Assembly: GCA_944323935.1 (NCBI GenBank)
Contig: CALUUJ010000002.1
Location: forward strand, 62,001-126,000
Origin: Candidatus Gastranaerophilales bacterium
GTDB lineage: Bacteria; Cyanobacteriota; Vampirovibrionia; Gastranaerophilales; Gastranaerophilaceae
Direction: 5' to 3'
DNA length: 64,000 nucleotides
The translations under genes and the position numbers were made by a program. How positions within the stretch are numbered: position 1 is the stretch's first letter; each line of letters opens with the position of its first letter. Of this stretch, positions 17,508 to 26,713 are shown one piece after another. The notes beneath the pieces were generated by a model, which worked only from the letters and a program-made list of their open reading frames with translations, made no database searches and was not told where the DNA came from.

Positions 17508-19874
17508 TTATATGAATAAATTAGAATTTGAATTATTACTTTCGGCTATATATTTGGCTACACCTGCTATTTCAACATTGTCAATTAATTCTTCTTCTTT
17601 TATACCCATAACATCCATACTCATTTTGCATGCAATGAATTTAATTCCTTGATTTTGGGCTTGTTTTATCAGCTCATTTAAAGTCGAGATATTTTTATAT
17701 TTCATAACTTTTTTCATTATGAATGTTCCAAGACCGCCCATATTCATTTTAGACAGAGTTAATTTATCCGCTCCTTTTGGCATCATAATTCCAAACATTT
17801 TATCTATTATGGATTTTTTTGCATTTACATTACTCTTTCTTAGAATGTTTAATCCCCAAAAAGTGAAGAATAAAGTTACATCTTTCCCGCTTGCTTTTGC
17901 CCCATTCGCAATAATGAAAGCAGCAAGTGCTTTATCTAAATCATTTGAAAAAACAACAATTGTTTGTGCATTTTTTTCATTCTTTTGATTTATCTCTGAT
18001 TTTCCCTTTTGTATTGTTGCTATTATTTTTTTATCTTTATTTTCTATATTAAGCAGTGTATTATTTGTAGAATCACACCAAGCCTCTACATCAGAATAAA
18101 ATCCTTTATCTGTAGATGTTATTTCAAGAATTTCTCCGTTATTTATTTTAGAAATATTATCAGAAAGTTTCATAATAGGACCAGGGCAAGATAAACCGCA
18201 AGCATCTATTTTTAAAATATTTTCTGCTGGTTTTACACTCGCAAATAATAGTTCTTTTCTTACTACTTTAGCTTCTTTATCCTTTTGAATTTCTTTATAA
18301 AGCTTCATTCCTGCCATTAAAGAATATACATTGTTAAACCCGTTTTGTATTAGTATTCTTGATGCTAAATAACTTGTGTAGCCCGAATCACATACTAAAA
18401 TAACTTTTTTATCTTTTGGTATTTCTTCCAGTCTGTTTCTCAATGAAGCCAGCGGGATATTTACTGCACTATCTATTGTTTTAGTTCTGTAACTGTCTGG
18501 TATTCTTACATCTATAATATAAGAATTTTCAATATCTTCATAATATGCCGGTTTTACCAGTCCCTTTAAAACATTATCAGCACACATTCCGAGTATATTA
18601 ACAGGATCCTTCGCCGAAGAATATGGCGGTGCATAGCATAATTCGCTATCTAATAATTCTTGTATGCCGCCGTTATTTCTCATTATAGAAGCAACAACAT
18701 CAATTCTTTTTTCAACGCCATCTTGTCCGACTGCTTGTACTCCAAGAATTTTGCCGTCATTATTAAATAGCAATTTATATAATGTTGATGTTGAATTAGG
18801 GTAATAACCGGCATGTGAATTGCCAAAGGTTAAAATTTTCCAATATGGAATTTGCATTCTTTTTAATAATTTTTCGTTATAACCAGAGCAAGCAACTGTA
18901 TAATCAAATACTTTTAAAACAGAGGTGCCTTGAGATTTCTTATAAGTTGATTTTATTCCGTAAATATTATCTGCAATAATTCTTCCCTGTCTGTTTGCCG
19001 GTCCTGCCAAAGGAATTATGACATCATCATCATTAATAAAGCTTTTTATTTCAACACTGTCACCGCCTGCATAGATGTCAGAATCAGAAGTCTGCATGTA
19101 TTCATTAACTTTTATACCTCTGTTGACTTCAAGATTTGCATTCTTTGCAAGTGTAATTTCAGGTCTTACTCCAATAGACAATATAACAATATCATATGGG
19201 ACTTTTTTCCCTGATTCTAATTCAATCTCATTTGCAGAAAAACTTTTTACCCCATCTGATAAAATTAATTCAATTCCGTTTGATCGCATTTCATTTTGAG
19301 CAAAACAAGCAATTTCATAATCAACCGGTGTAAGTATTTGTTCTGATAATTCAACTAATTTAGTTTCTATGCCAAGGTGTGCCAAATTTTCTGCCATTTC
19401 TACACCAATAAATCCGCCACCTACCACTATAGCTTTTTGTACATTATTTTTATGAATAAAATCCTTTATTTTATCCGCATCAGCTAATGATCTTAATGTG
19501 AAAATATTTTGATTATTTATTCCTTCTATATCTGGTTTTATTGGGCTTCCACCTTGAGCTAAAACTAATTTGTCATAATAATATTTTTCATTGTTTTTAG
19601 TTAAAACAGATTTATCTTTCCTGTTTATTTCTGTCACCTCTGTGTTTAATTTAACATTTATTTTAAACATATTTCTAAATTTTTCAGGGTTAGAAACAAG
19701 TATTTTTTCTCTGTCATTGATAACTTCGGAGCAATAATAAGGTAAACCGCAATTTGCTATTGAAACTTCATTTGTTCTTTCTAATATTGTTATTTCACAA
19801 TTTTCATCTAATCTTCTTAATCTAGTCGCACAGCTTGCACCACAAGCTCCACCACCTATTATTATTACTCTCAT
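17508..19874 (-). CDS. CoA-disulfide-reductase-like FAD enzyme fused to rhodanese, TusA and DsrE2-like domains
   Basis: I place the start at the ATG at 19874 (788 aa), because MRVIIIGGG begins the FAD-binding Rossmann fold and a GAAGG SD lies just upstream. The frame itself is open to 19946. Domain order: pyridine-nucleotide-disulfide oxidoreductase (about 1-445) with the single active-site Cys in IANCGLPYY and the NAD motif VVGGGFIGVEMAE; rhodanese (about 455-545) with VCDSGYTS; TusA (about 560-630) with CPGP; and DsrE/DsrE2-like (about 645-785) with ACKMSMD. This is a known fusion architecture for handling persulfide or CoA-persulfide sulfur. It is divergently transcribed from an ArsR gene, with a matching operator in its own leader. 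Confidence 0.92.
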   Translation of the reverse strand: MRVIIIGGGACGASCATRLRRLDENCEITILERTNEVSIANCGLPYYCSEVINDREKILVSNPEKFRNMFKINVKLNTEVTEINRKDKSVLTKNNEKYYYDKLVLAQGGSPIKPDIEGINNQNIFTLRSLADADKIKDFIHKNNVQKAIVVGGGFIGVEMAENLAHLGIETKLVELSEQILTPVDYEIACFAQNEMRSNGIELILSDGVKSFSANEIELESGKKVPYDIVILSIGVRPEITLAKNANLEVNRGIKVNEYMQTSDSDIYAGGDSVEIKSFINDDDVIIPLAGPANRQGRIIADNIYGIKSTYKKSQGTSVLKVFDYTVACSGYNEKLLKRMQIPYWKILTFGNSHAGYYPNSTSTLYKLLFNNDGKILGVQAVGQDGVEKRIDVVASIMRNNGGIQELLDSELCYAPPYSSAKDPVNILGMCADNVLKGLVKPAYYEDIENSYIIDVRIPDSYRTKTIDSAVNIPLASLRNRLEEIPKDKKVILVCDSGYTSYLASRILIQNGFNNVYSLMAGMKLYKEIQKDKEAKVVRKELLFASVKPAENILKIDACGLSCPGPIMKLSDNISKINNGEILEITSTDKGFYSDVEAWCDSTNNTLLNIENKDKKIIATIQKGKSEINQKNEKNAQTIVVFSNDLDKALAAFIIANGAKASGKDVTLFFTFWGLNILRKSNVNAKKSIIDKMFGIMMPKGADKLTLSKMNMGGLGTFIMKKVMKYKNISTLNELIKQAQNQGIKFIACKMSMDVMGIKEEELIDNVEIAGVAKYIAESNNSNSNLFI

Positions 19875-19895
19875 TTTTACCTTCGCAATTTTAGT

Positions 19896-19907
19896 ATATT
19901 CGCATAT
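19896..19907. promoter_or_regulatory. Probable ArsR operator in the oxidoreductase leader
   Basis: ATATTCGCATAT is a near-palindrome that differs by one base from the perfect palindrome at 19967-19978. It lies between the predicted minus-strand -10 and the start codon at 19874, where a bound repressor would block transcription. Confidence 0.6.
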
Positions 19908-19917
19908 TAGCATATTC

Positions 19918-19946
19918 ATATTATCAAAAATTTTTAACTTGGTCAA
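19918..19946 (-). promoter_or_regulatory. Promoter of the sulfur oxidoreductase gene
   Basis: On the minus strand, -35 TTGACC (19946-19941), a 17-nt spacer, and -10 TAATAT (19923-19918). It drives the gene starting at 19874. Confidence 0.55.
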
Positions 19947-19960
19947 TACAATATATTAGT

Positions 19961-19989
19961 TTGACAATATTCGAATATCGTAATATTCT
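19961..19989 (+). promoter_or_regulatory. arsR promoter with embedded operator
   Basis: A consensus -35 TTGACA (19961-19966) and -10-like TATTCT (19984-19989) are separated by 17 nt. The spacer contains the perfect 12-bp palindrome ATATTCGAATAT (19967-19978), so the repressor would occlude its own promoter. The start codon at 19996 lies about where transcription would begin and has no SD, so the mRNA may be leaderless. Confidence 0.6.
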
Positions 19990-19995
19990 GATAAT

Positions 19996-20280
19996 ATGAA
20001 AACCGATGAAAATATTGATATAGAAGAATATACAGAAATTTTTAAAGCATTGGCACATCCAACAAGGCTTACAATTGCCTACAATTTGATGAAAAAAACA
20101 GAGTGTAATGTGAATAGGATGAGCGAATGCTTAGGTATTCCGCAACCAACAGTTTCTCAGCACTTATCAATATTGAAAAGTGCAAAAGTTCTTGTGAGCC
20201 ATCGCAACGGGAATCAAATTTGTTATAAAGTAGAAAATCCAAAGGTTATAAAAATTTTAAAACAGCTTTCAAAAGATTAA
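19996..20280 (+). CDS. ArsR-family winged-helix repressor
   Basis: A 94-aa protein with the full ArsR fold. ALAHPTRLTI is the family signature in helix 1-2, PQPTVSQHLSILKSAKVL is the recognition helix-turn-helix, and HRNGNQICYKVENP is the beta-wing. Cys residues are at 37, 45 and 76. The classic arsenic CxC motif (ELCVCEL) is absent, so a thiol or persulfide sensor is more plausible than an arsenic sensor. That is inferred mainly from the divergent sulfur-transfer gene and the twin operators between them. It lacks an SD and may be translated from a leaderless transcript. Confidence 0.9.
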   Translation: MKTDENIDIEEYTEIFKALAHPTRLTIAYNLMKKTECNVNRMSECLGIPQPTVSQHLSILKSAKVLVSHRNGNQICYKVENPKVIKILKQLSKD

Positions 20281-20476
20281 ATTTTTAGATTCTGCAGATT
20301 GTTCATTTATTATAAATAATTTAAAAAAAATCTTTATAGATTGCTCCATAAAGGTTATATTTGTTGGAAGTATTACATTATTTTATAAATAATGTTTAAT
20401 ATAATTTTTCTCTTTGTTGTATAAATATTACAATTTTTATTATCCAGTTGTCTATTAGCCATGTGGCTATAGTTAA
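20281..20476. other. AT-rich intergenic stretch with two small hairpins, no gene seen
   Basis: Between arsR and the terminator serving lemA I find no ORF with an RBS. Two stems are visible: ACATTATT (20375-20382) with AATAATGT (20388-20395), followed by AT-rich sequence (possibly a weak arsR terminator), and TAGCCA/TGGCTA at 20456-20469 with a two-base loop. Confidence 0.4.
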
Positions 20477-20513
20477 AAAAAGAGTTTCTTTTTAATAAAT
20501 AGAAACTCTTTTT
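20477..20513. terminator. Bidirectional intrinsic terminator between arsR and lemA
   Basis: A perfect 13-bp stem, AAAAAGAGTTTCT (20477-20489) with AGAAACTCTTTTT (20501-20513), has A-runs and T-runs on its two sides. It serves lemA on the minus strand and arsR on the plus strand. Confidence 0.88.
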
Positions 20514-20524
20514 AGATATATATT

Positions 20525-21073
20525 TTAAAATGAAACTTTTACATTTTCTCTTTGCTTATCATCAATTTCAAATAAATTTTCTGCTTTAAAACCAAATATA
20601 GCTGCAACAATATTTGTTGGAAATAATTGTATAAAAGTATTAAATTCTCTGACAGTTCCGTTATAATATTTTCTTGAATTTGCAATATCTTCTTCAATCA
20701 TAGAAAGTTCTTGCATTAAGTTTGAAAAATTTTGATTTGCTTTTAAATCAGGATAATTTTCTGCAACGGCAATAAGTTTTGCTAAACCGAATCCGAGTTC
20801 GGAATTAATATTCATTTTTTCATCGTTTGACATATTTGAATAATTTTTATTTCTAAGCTCTGTTATCTTTTTTAAAACATCTTGTTCATGATTAACGTAA
20901 CCTTTTACTGTTTCTACCAAATTAGGAATTAAATCCCAACGTTTTTTTAAATATACATCCATTGTTGAAAATGCTTCTTTGATATAGTTACGCAGAGTTA
21001 TTCCTTTGTTATATGTACCTATTAAATAGAAAATCAGGAGAATAACAATTGCTACAAAAATAATTACAGACAT
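20525..21073 (-). CDS. lemA: LemA family protein
   Basis: I place the start at the ATG at 21073 (182 aa), because GGAGGT lies directly upstream. A TTG four codons earlier would put that SD inside the gene. There is one N-terminal transmembrane helix (VIIFVAIVILLIFYLIGTY), then the LemA helical bundle with the signatures KKRWDLIPNLVETVKGY and ENYPDLKANQNFSNLMQELSMIEEDIANSRKYYNGTVREFN (quoted in part by position, about 55-150). LemA proteins are inner-membrane helical-bundle proteins of poorly defined role, often linked to envelope proteases. Here it stands alone, between arsR and ruvB. Confidence 0.93.
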   Translation of the reverse strand: MSVIIFVAIVILLIFYLIGTYNKGITLRNYIKEAFSTMDVYLKKRWDLIPNLVETVKGYVNHEQDVLKKITELRNKNYSNMSNDEKMNINSELGFGLAKLIAVAENYPDLKANQNFSNLMQELSMIEEDIANSRKYYNGTVREFNTFIQLFPTNIVAAIFGFKAENLFEIDDKQRENVKVSF

Positions 21074-21126
21074 TTCTACCTCCAATAAAATTATAATTTT
21101 AATAATTATAGCATTTTTATAGATAA

Positions 21127-22185
21127 TTAAAATAATGACTTTTGAATATCTATATTTTTTAAATTAAAACACTTGCAAGCAAAAGATGTTAACTTCCTCC
21201 CTCTAGGAGTTCGTTGAAGGAATCCTTTTTGAACTAAATATGGTTCATAAACATCTTCAATTGTTTTTGTATCTTCGCCTAAGGCTGTAGCAAGAGTTTC
21301 TATACCAACGGGACCACCATCATATTTTTCTGCAATTATATTTAATAAGGCTCTATCTGTATTATCAAGCCCGAATTTATCAATTTGAAGGATGTCAAGT
21401 GCTTCATTTGAAGTCTTTTCATCTATTATTCCGTTTGATTTAACAATAGCAAAATCTCTAACCCTCTTTACAAGTCTATTTGCAATTCTTGGTGTGCCTC
21501 TTGAACGTTTTGCAATAGCGATAGCACCATTTTCCTCAATATCAATATTTAGAATTTCCGCTGTCCTTTTGATTACTTTTGTAAGTTCTTCATCTGTATA
21601 AAATTCCAGTCTGTGTATTATTCCAAAACGGTCGCGTAATGGGCTTGATAAAGAACCGGCTTTGGTAGTTGCACCGATTAGTGTGAATTTAGGTATGGGG
21701 ATTCTTACCGATTTAAGAGTTTGAGATTTCCCTGTTGTCATATCAAGATAAAAGTCTTCCATAGCCGGATATAGGATTTCTTCAGAGATTTTATTCAATC
21801 TGTGTATTTCATCTATGAAAAGAATATCGCCAGCCTTTAGTGACATTAAAATACCAATAATATCTCTAGGTCTTTCTAAAGCAGGTGCAGATGTTATTTT
21901 TATATTTGTATTCATTTCATTTGCAATTACAGACGCTAGGGTTGTTTTTCCTAATCCCGGAGGACCATAAAATAATATATGATCAAGTGGTAATTCTCTT
22001 TTTTTTGCAGCTTCTATTGAAATTTTTAGAGTGGATTTTAAAGAACTCTGCCCTATGTAGTCATTAAAAACTTTTGGTCTGATATTTGTTTCAAAAGACA
22101 TATCATAAGAAATTTCTTCAGAAACAGTATTGTCATTTCTTTTCTTTTTATGGTTTAAATTTTCGTCATCTGATATAATTGCCAA
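21127..22185 (-). CDS. ruvB: Holliday junction branch-migration helicase RuvB
   Basis: A 352-aa AAA+ ATPase. The family start is [15 protein letters not shown], Walker A is [12 protein letters not shown] (about 69-80), Walker B is [11 protein letters not shown], sensor 1 is [10 protein letters not shown], and the arginine-finger segment is SSPLRDRFG. The C-terminal winged helix ends with [17 protein letters not shown]. With RuvA it forms the motor that moves Holliday junctions. ruvA and ruvC are not in the window. The N-terminal extension of about 30 residues, ahead of the AAA+ core, is Lys/Asn-rich. Confidence 0.97.
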   Translation of the reverse strand: MAIISDDENLNHKKKRNDNTVSEEISYDMSFETNIRPKVFNDYIGQSSLKSTLKISIEAAKKRELPLDHILFYGPPGLGKTTLASVIANEMNTNIKITSAPALERPRDIIGILMSLKAGDILFIDEIHRLNKISEEILYPAMEDFYLDMTTGKSQTLKSVRIPIPKFTLIGATTKAGSLSSPLRDRFGIIHRLEFYTDEELTKVIKRTAEILNIDIEENGAIAIAKRSRGTPRIANRLVKRVRDFAIVKSNGIIDEKTSNEALDILQIDKFGLDNTDRALLNIIAEKYDGGPVGIETLATALGEDTKTIEDVYEPYLVQKGFLQRTPRGRKLTSFACKCFNLKNIDIQKSLF

Positions 22186-22303
22186 AGCCGTTTTCCTTTT
22201 TCAATAATCTATATAATAACATTATAAAAAGAAAAGGTAAAAAGTTACTTTTTAATAATCTTTAATTTATAATATTATCAAAAGAGCATGAGAGGTATTA
22301 AAA

Positions 22304-23782
22304 TTGAATATTAGAGAATTGATTACAAAATCTTCCGCAGAACAAAGAAAAGCATTGTTAAATAAAGAAGTCAGTGCTGTTGAATTAACCGAAGCAACAT
22401 ATAAACAAGTAGAAGAAATAGATAATAAAATAGGAGCATATAATTCTCTAACAAAAGATTTTGCAATCCAAACAGCAGAACAAGTTGATGAAAAAATCAG
22501 GAATGGCGAAGAAATAGCTCCATTAGCAGGTATACCGCTCGCTCTAAAAGATAATATTAATTTAAAATCATATCCAACAACTGCATCAAGTAAAATTTTG
22601 TCAAATTTTATATCTCCTTATGATGCAACAGTTACAAAAAAGTTGAAAGCTAATTTAATTCCGATAATTGGAAAAGCAAATATGGATGAATTTGCTATGG
22701 GGTCAAGTAATGAAAACTCTGCAACTAAGATTGTAAGAAATCCTTGGAATTTGAATAAAGTACCCGGCGGAAGTTCAGGCGGTAGTGCAGCAGCAGTGGC
22801 TGCCGGAGAAGCAACTGTAGCATTGGGGTCTGATACAGGTGGCAGTATAAGACTTCCCGGAAGTTATTGTGGATTAGTTGGGTTAAAACCTACATACGGA
22901 AGAGTTTCAAGATATGGTTTAATTGCTTTTGCATCGTCTTTAGATCAGATAGGACCAATAACAAGAACAGTAGAAGATGCAGCTTTATTATTGAATGTAA
23001 TTTCAGGTCATGACGAAAAGGATTCTACTTCTTTAAATCAACCCGTTCCTGACTTTACTAAGGACTTAAGAAAAGATTTGAATGGTATAAAAATTGGTTA
23101 CATAAAGGAATTATGTTCAGATGGATTAGCTTCTGATGTTGCCGTTGCCGTTCAAAAATCGATTGAAATATATAAATCAATGGGGGCAGAGATAATTGAG
23201 ATTTCGCTTCCTTTAATAAAATATTCTATTGCAGTATATTATATAATTGCTACTGCTGAAGCAAGCTCCAATTTAGCCCGTTTTGACGGTGTTAAGTATG
23301 GATACAGAGCAAAAGATGTTGATACATTATATGATATGTATGTAAAGACAAGAGCGCAAGGATTTGGAGACGAAGTAAAAAGAAGAATAATGCTCGGCAC
23401 ATATGCATTGAGCTCCGGTTACTATGATGCATACTATAAAAAAGCGCAGCAGTTAAGAAGACTTGTTAAGAATGATTTTGATAATGCATTTAAAAAAGTA
23501 GATGTACTTTTATCACCAACATGTCCTCATACAGCATTTGATATTGGTTCAAAAGTTGAAGATCCGTTAAGTATGTACTTGACAGATATTGCAACTATTA
23601 CAGCCAACTTGGCAGGAATTCCGGCTATGAATGTGCCTGTTGGACTTGATAAATCCGGAATGCCAATTGGTTTGCAGCTTCAGTCAAATTGTTTAGAAGA
23701 AACAAAATTGTTAAATGTTGCCTTTAAACTGGAAGAAGCTGTACAATTTAATTATAGTATTCCTTCAATGACGTTGGTATAA
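22304..23782 (+). CDS. gatA: Aspartyl/glutamyl-tRNA(Asn/Gln) amidotransferase subunit A
   Basis: A 492-aa amidase-signature enzyme. The catalytic Ser-cisSer-Lys triad is present: Lys in PLALKDNIN, and Ser residues in VPGGSSGGSAAAVAAG and ALGSDTGGSIRLPGSYCG. The C-terminal part PTCPHTAFDIGSK and NLAGIPAMNVPVG is typical of GatA. It releases ammonia from Gln for transamidation of misacylated tRNA in the GatCAB complex; gatB and gatC are elsewhere. The start is TTG with a GAGAGGT SD. Its stop overlaps the next gene's ATG (TAATG), so the two are translationally coupled. Confidence 0.97.
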   Translation: MNIRELITKSSAEQRKALLNKEVSAVELTEATYKQVEEIDNKIGAYNSLTKDFAIQTAEQVDEKIRNGEEIAPLAGIPLALKDNINLKSYPTTASSKILSNFISPYDATVTKKLKANLIPIIGKANMDEFAMGSSNENSATKIVRNPWNLNKVPGGSSGGSAAAVAAGEATVALGSDTGGSIRLPGSYCGLVGLKPTYGRVSRYGLIAFASSLDQIGPITRTVEDAALLLNVISGHDEKDSTSLNQPVPDFTKDLRKDLNGIKIGYIKELCSDGLASDVAVAVQKSIEIYKSMGAEIIEISLPLIKYSIAVYYIIATAEASSNLARFDGVKYGYRAKDVDTLYDMYVKTRAQGFGDEVKRRIMLGTYALSSGYYDAYYKKAQQLRRLVKNDFDNAFKKVDVLLSPTCPHTAFDIGSKVEDPLSMYLTDIATITANLAGIPAMNVPVGLDKSGMPIGLQLQSNCLEETKLLNVAFKLEEAVQFNYSIPSMTLV

Positions 23783-24666
23783 TGAAAAAGAAAAAAATTT
23801 TTTTAGTAGCAATATTGGTGATGTTAATGGCTATCAGTAGTAGTTTATTAGCATTTGCTGAGAGTGAAGAAATTTCGGAAGAAGATATGCAAAATGCGAT
23901 ATCTGCCTATAAACATGGAGTTGATTTGGTTAGAACTAAAGCTTATGACAGTGCAATTGCTTCTTTTAAAAAAGCATTAGAATATTATCCGCAAATGACC
24001 GATGCTTATTATAATATTGCATCAATATATGTTACGCAAAAAAAGTACGATGAAGCTTATAATACTTATGTAAAAATTATTGCATTAAATCCTTATGATT
24101 ATGATTCAATTCTGCAAGCTGCAAAAATTTCTTATAACCGCAAAAACTATTCTTTAGCAATGAAATATTTGAAGTATATTCCTGATGATTATGAATATTA
24201 TGGTACGGTTCAACAATTATATGATGATTCAATGGAACAATTTAATAATCAAAGAAATACAATAGAGCGTTCAAAGGTAACTACAGCAAATAATAACAAA
24301 AGAGTTTTAATAGATAAATTTGATTCACCAGCAGGAATAGCTGTTGATTCTGAGGGGAATATGTTTGTGGCCTGTTATTCGGATAATGCTATAGTAAAAG
24401 TTGATAAAAATAAAAATAAAACCGATTTTGTAAAGGATTATTTACTTGATGGTCCTGTAGGGCTTGCAATAGATACATACGATAATATATATGTTGCAAA
24501 TTTTGAAGCAAACAACATTTTAAAAATTACAAAAGGTGGTAACGTCAGTGTATTTATGGAAAATGTTTCAAAACCATATTTTTTATATATAAAAGATGAT
24601 ATTCTTTATATTTCAGAGCAGGGAAATGATGTAGTTCTAAAGTATAATCTTTCTTTAAGAAGGTAG
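23782..24666 (+). CDS. Exported TPR protein with C-terminal NHL-like beta-propeller blades
   Basis: A 294-aa protein. A signal peptide at 1-26 ends LLAFAES. Residues about 35-165 form three to four TPR units (AYKHGVDLVRTKAYDSAIASF, DAYYNIASIYVTQKKYDEAY, and so on). Residues about 180-294 hold at least three NHL/SMP-30-like blades (SPAGIAVDSEGNMFVACYSDNAIVKVD, GPVGLAIDTYDNIYVANFEANNILKI). A full propeller needs six blades, so this is either a partial propeller that oligomerises or a truncated gene. Its 3' end overlaps the convergent neighbour by 12 bp. It is coupled to gatA by TAATG. It probably acts as an envelope scaffold protein. Confidence 0.82.
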   Translation: MKKKKIFLVAILVMLMAISSSLLAFAESEEISEEDMQNAISAYKHGVDLVRTKAYDSAIASFKKALEYYPQMTDAYYNIASIYVTQKKYDEAYNTYVKIIALNPYDYDSILQAAKISYNRKNYSLAMKYLKYIPDDYEYYGTVQQLYDDSMEQFNNQRNTIERSKVTTANNNKRVLIDKFDSPAGIAVDSEGNMFVACYSDNAIVKVDKNKNKTDFVKDYLLDGPVGLAIDTYDNIYVANFEANNILKITKGGNVSVFMENVSKPYFLYIKDDILYISEQGNDVVLKYNLSLRR

Positions 24667-26148
24667 TTTAATGTTTCTGTTGGCAAAACTTCCGCCAACT
24701 TCGTAAAGGTTTGTATTTCTTCTTATATATTCGTTAAACAAGTTGATTTTATGTCGATTTCTATATTTATCAAGCAACTTTCCGCTTCGTGTTGATAAAT
24801 TCGAGTCTATATCATAACTCGGAGCGACAGACTCAAATGCGATAAGCATATCATTTGACCTACTACGTAAATTTTCTATAAATTTTACAACTTTATCAAA
24901 TGTATCAGGATCTTTAGCTTCATAGTAGTGGGAAAAATAATATGGTGATGCGAGTGCAAGAATTGGTTTTTGAGGTTCTCTGCTCAAGCATTCAATCATA
25001 TCATCATATAAATTTTCAGCTTCTGAAACAACTTTGCCTGATTCATCATCATAATGAGTTGAATATCTGCTGAATACTTCTTTTATACTTTTATTTACTT
25101 CTTCATCTTTTATAATTTCAGACCCCAAAGCAGAATAACCTCGTTGATTAGAACCTAAGAAAACTTGGTCAAGTTCATTTAGTATTTCTTCTGCTTCAGA
25201 TAAAATTTCATCAGGAACCATTGAAATACCTTTAATAGCGGTATCACCCTTTGTCTCTGCATATTCTCTTGCTCTCCAGTAAAGGTTTGACACGCAAAAA
25301 CCTTTTTTGTATTTTATTCTGTTCTGTTGTGCAAATTCGAGTACGCTATATGCAAATTCAGGATATAACTGATTAACCTGTTTTATAAAATTAATAGTCA
25401 TATTTTTTCTTTTTTGTACGGTTGTTTCTACAAAGTCCATTACGTTCTTTGAAAATGGATTGATTCCATAAATAAGCATATCACTGTTTTCATAACCCAA
25501 GTTCGAATTAGGCGCTTCATGTGCAAAAGACATTTTAATTCCTGGTACAAATCTTACGTGTTTGAATTTATCAGGGTTTGAACCTATTATTCTTAATGCA
25601 TGCTGTAACCCTTCAATGGAATCTCTGTCAGTAAGAGCGAAAATAAAATCCTTACCATTCTTTTCATAATATCTATTTGCATATTGAGCAACATTATCTA
25701 AAATATCAAAAATATTCTCATTTCCGCTTGAAAAGCTTGTTTGGTAGTCTAAATCAATGCAGTATATGCCGTTGTTTTGATTTTCGTCTGTTGCTAAGAA
25801 ATTTTCTTGTGTTAAATAAGGTAGAATTTCTCTAAGCTCATCAGGCGGCATAATACATTTAAAATTTTGTACAGGAATATTGCAATCCATGACATTTTTT
25901 ATTCCCGAAGAAATTTCTGCTGCAAATTCGCTGGGAATATCATTTAAAGAAAATTTTGATTCCGGGAATTCAGATTTTCTGCTAAAAAGTTTTGAGAAAA
26001 ATCCTGTAAAAGAAATTTGTTTAGTATCTTTTTTTACAGAGTTTGTAAACATATCAAAAGTATCATCATTTTTTATTACTGATGTTTTATTTAAATTATT
26101 TATTGTGTAATTATTTTTAGGAAATGTTTGAGAAACTCTGATGTCCAT
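24655..26148 (-). CDS. PHP-domain-like protein with degenerate metal site and N-terminal F-T-G motif
   Basis: A 497-aa protein. The N-terminal 60 residues are polar and contain Q-I-S-F-T-G-F (44-50). From residue 130 the sequence follows the PHP phosphoesterase plan with its His residues replaced. DLDYQTSFSSG stands where DLHTHSxxSDG is expected (132-142), ALTDRDSIEGL where ITDHDTxxGL is expected (171-181), FVPGIKMSF matches the PGIEIS strand (200-208), and ILALASPYYF stands where LAHP is expected. A trinuclear metal site therefore looks lost. It could be a pseudoenzyme or use other ligands. No signal peptide. Divergent from the GH13-like gene, with a small membrane protein between them. Confidence 0.7.
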   Translation of the reverse strand: MDIRVSQTFPKNNYTINNLNKTSVIKNDDTFDMFTNSVKKDTKQISFTGFFSKLFSRKSEFPESKFSLNDIPSEFAAEISSGIKNVMDCNIPVQNFKCIMPPDELREILPYLTQENFLATDENQNNGIYCIDLDYQTSFSSGNENIFDILDNVAQYANRYYEKNGKDFIFALTDRDSIEGLQHALRIIGSNPDKFKHVRFVPGIKMSFAHEAPNSNLGYENSDMLIYGINPFSKNVMDFVETTVQKRKNMTINFIKQVNQLYPEFAYSVLEFAQQNRIKYKKGFCVSNLYWRAREYAETKGDTAIKGISMVPDEILSEAEEILNELDQVFLGSNQRGYSALGSEIIKDEEVNKSIKEVFSRYSTHYDDESGKVVSEAENLYDDMIECLSREPQKPILALASPYYFSHYYEAKDPDTFDKVVKFIENLRSRSNDMLIAFESVAPSYDIDSNLSTRSGKLLDKYRNRHKINLFNEYIRRNTNLYEVGGSFANRNIKLPS

Positions 26149-26241
26149 TTTTGCTCCGATTGAGATGTAGATTTATGTTGGAGAATAAATTGTATAAAAT
26201 TAAAACTTGTTATAAAATTCTAATTTTCATTTTTTGTTAAT

Positions 26242-26520
26242 TTATTTTTTACCCTTTAACAAGAAGAAACCTCCAACTGCAGCTAATATAACACCTAATT
26301 TTAAAAGAAAATTATTTTTTTTCTTATAAAGTTTTTCATTTTGTTGTTGTGTAATATTTCGTCTGAATTCATCTTTTTCCCGTAATACTTTATCAATAGA
26401 ATATTTAGGCAAATATTGGGGGGCTTCAATATATCTGCCTTTTTGAGTATTGGAGCCTATTTTGCTCGCTGCTATTTGGTTATCTGTATTTGCATTTTGG
26501 GTAATTAATAAATTAGACAT
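26242..26520 (-). CDS. Small protein with C-terminal membrane anchor
   Basis: A 92-aa protein with a polar, Gln/Asn-rich N-terminal 70 residues (QKGRYIEAPQYLPKYSIDKVL), then a single C-terminal transmembrane helix, LLKLGVILAAVGGFFLL, ending KGKK. This is tail-anchor topology. The start is preceded by GGAGAACAT, a usable SD. The family is unknown. It is 93 nt upstream of the PHP-like gene on the same strand and may be cotranscribed with it. Confidence 0.7.
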   Translation of the reverse strand: MSNLLITQNANTDNQIAASKIGSNTQKGRYIEAPQYLPKYSIDKVLREKDEFRRNITQQQNEKLYKKKNNFLLKLGVILAAVGGFFLLKGKK

Positions 26521-26713
26521 ATGTTCTCCAATAAATTTTTAATGTATAAAAATATTAGGAATTGATAAAATATTAAATTTTATTATAAAAATTTTTACAA
26601 TATTTAACAAAGAAAGATGTAAACTTTTGTTAATTCCCATATATAATTAAAGCAAGAAAAACCTTTTAGGTGAATTAATATAATGTGATTTTCTGCATGA
26701 AAAGGAGCTAAAT

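Noticed and set aside
19996..20280. Arsenic-resistance locus
   Set aside because: The ArsR lacks the CxC arsenic site, and no arsB, arsC or acr3 gene is near; the partner gene is a sulfur-handling enzyme.
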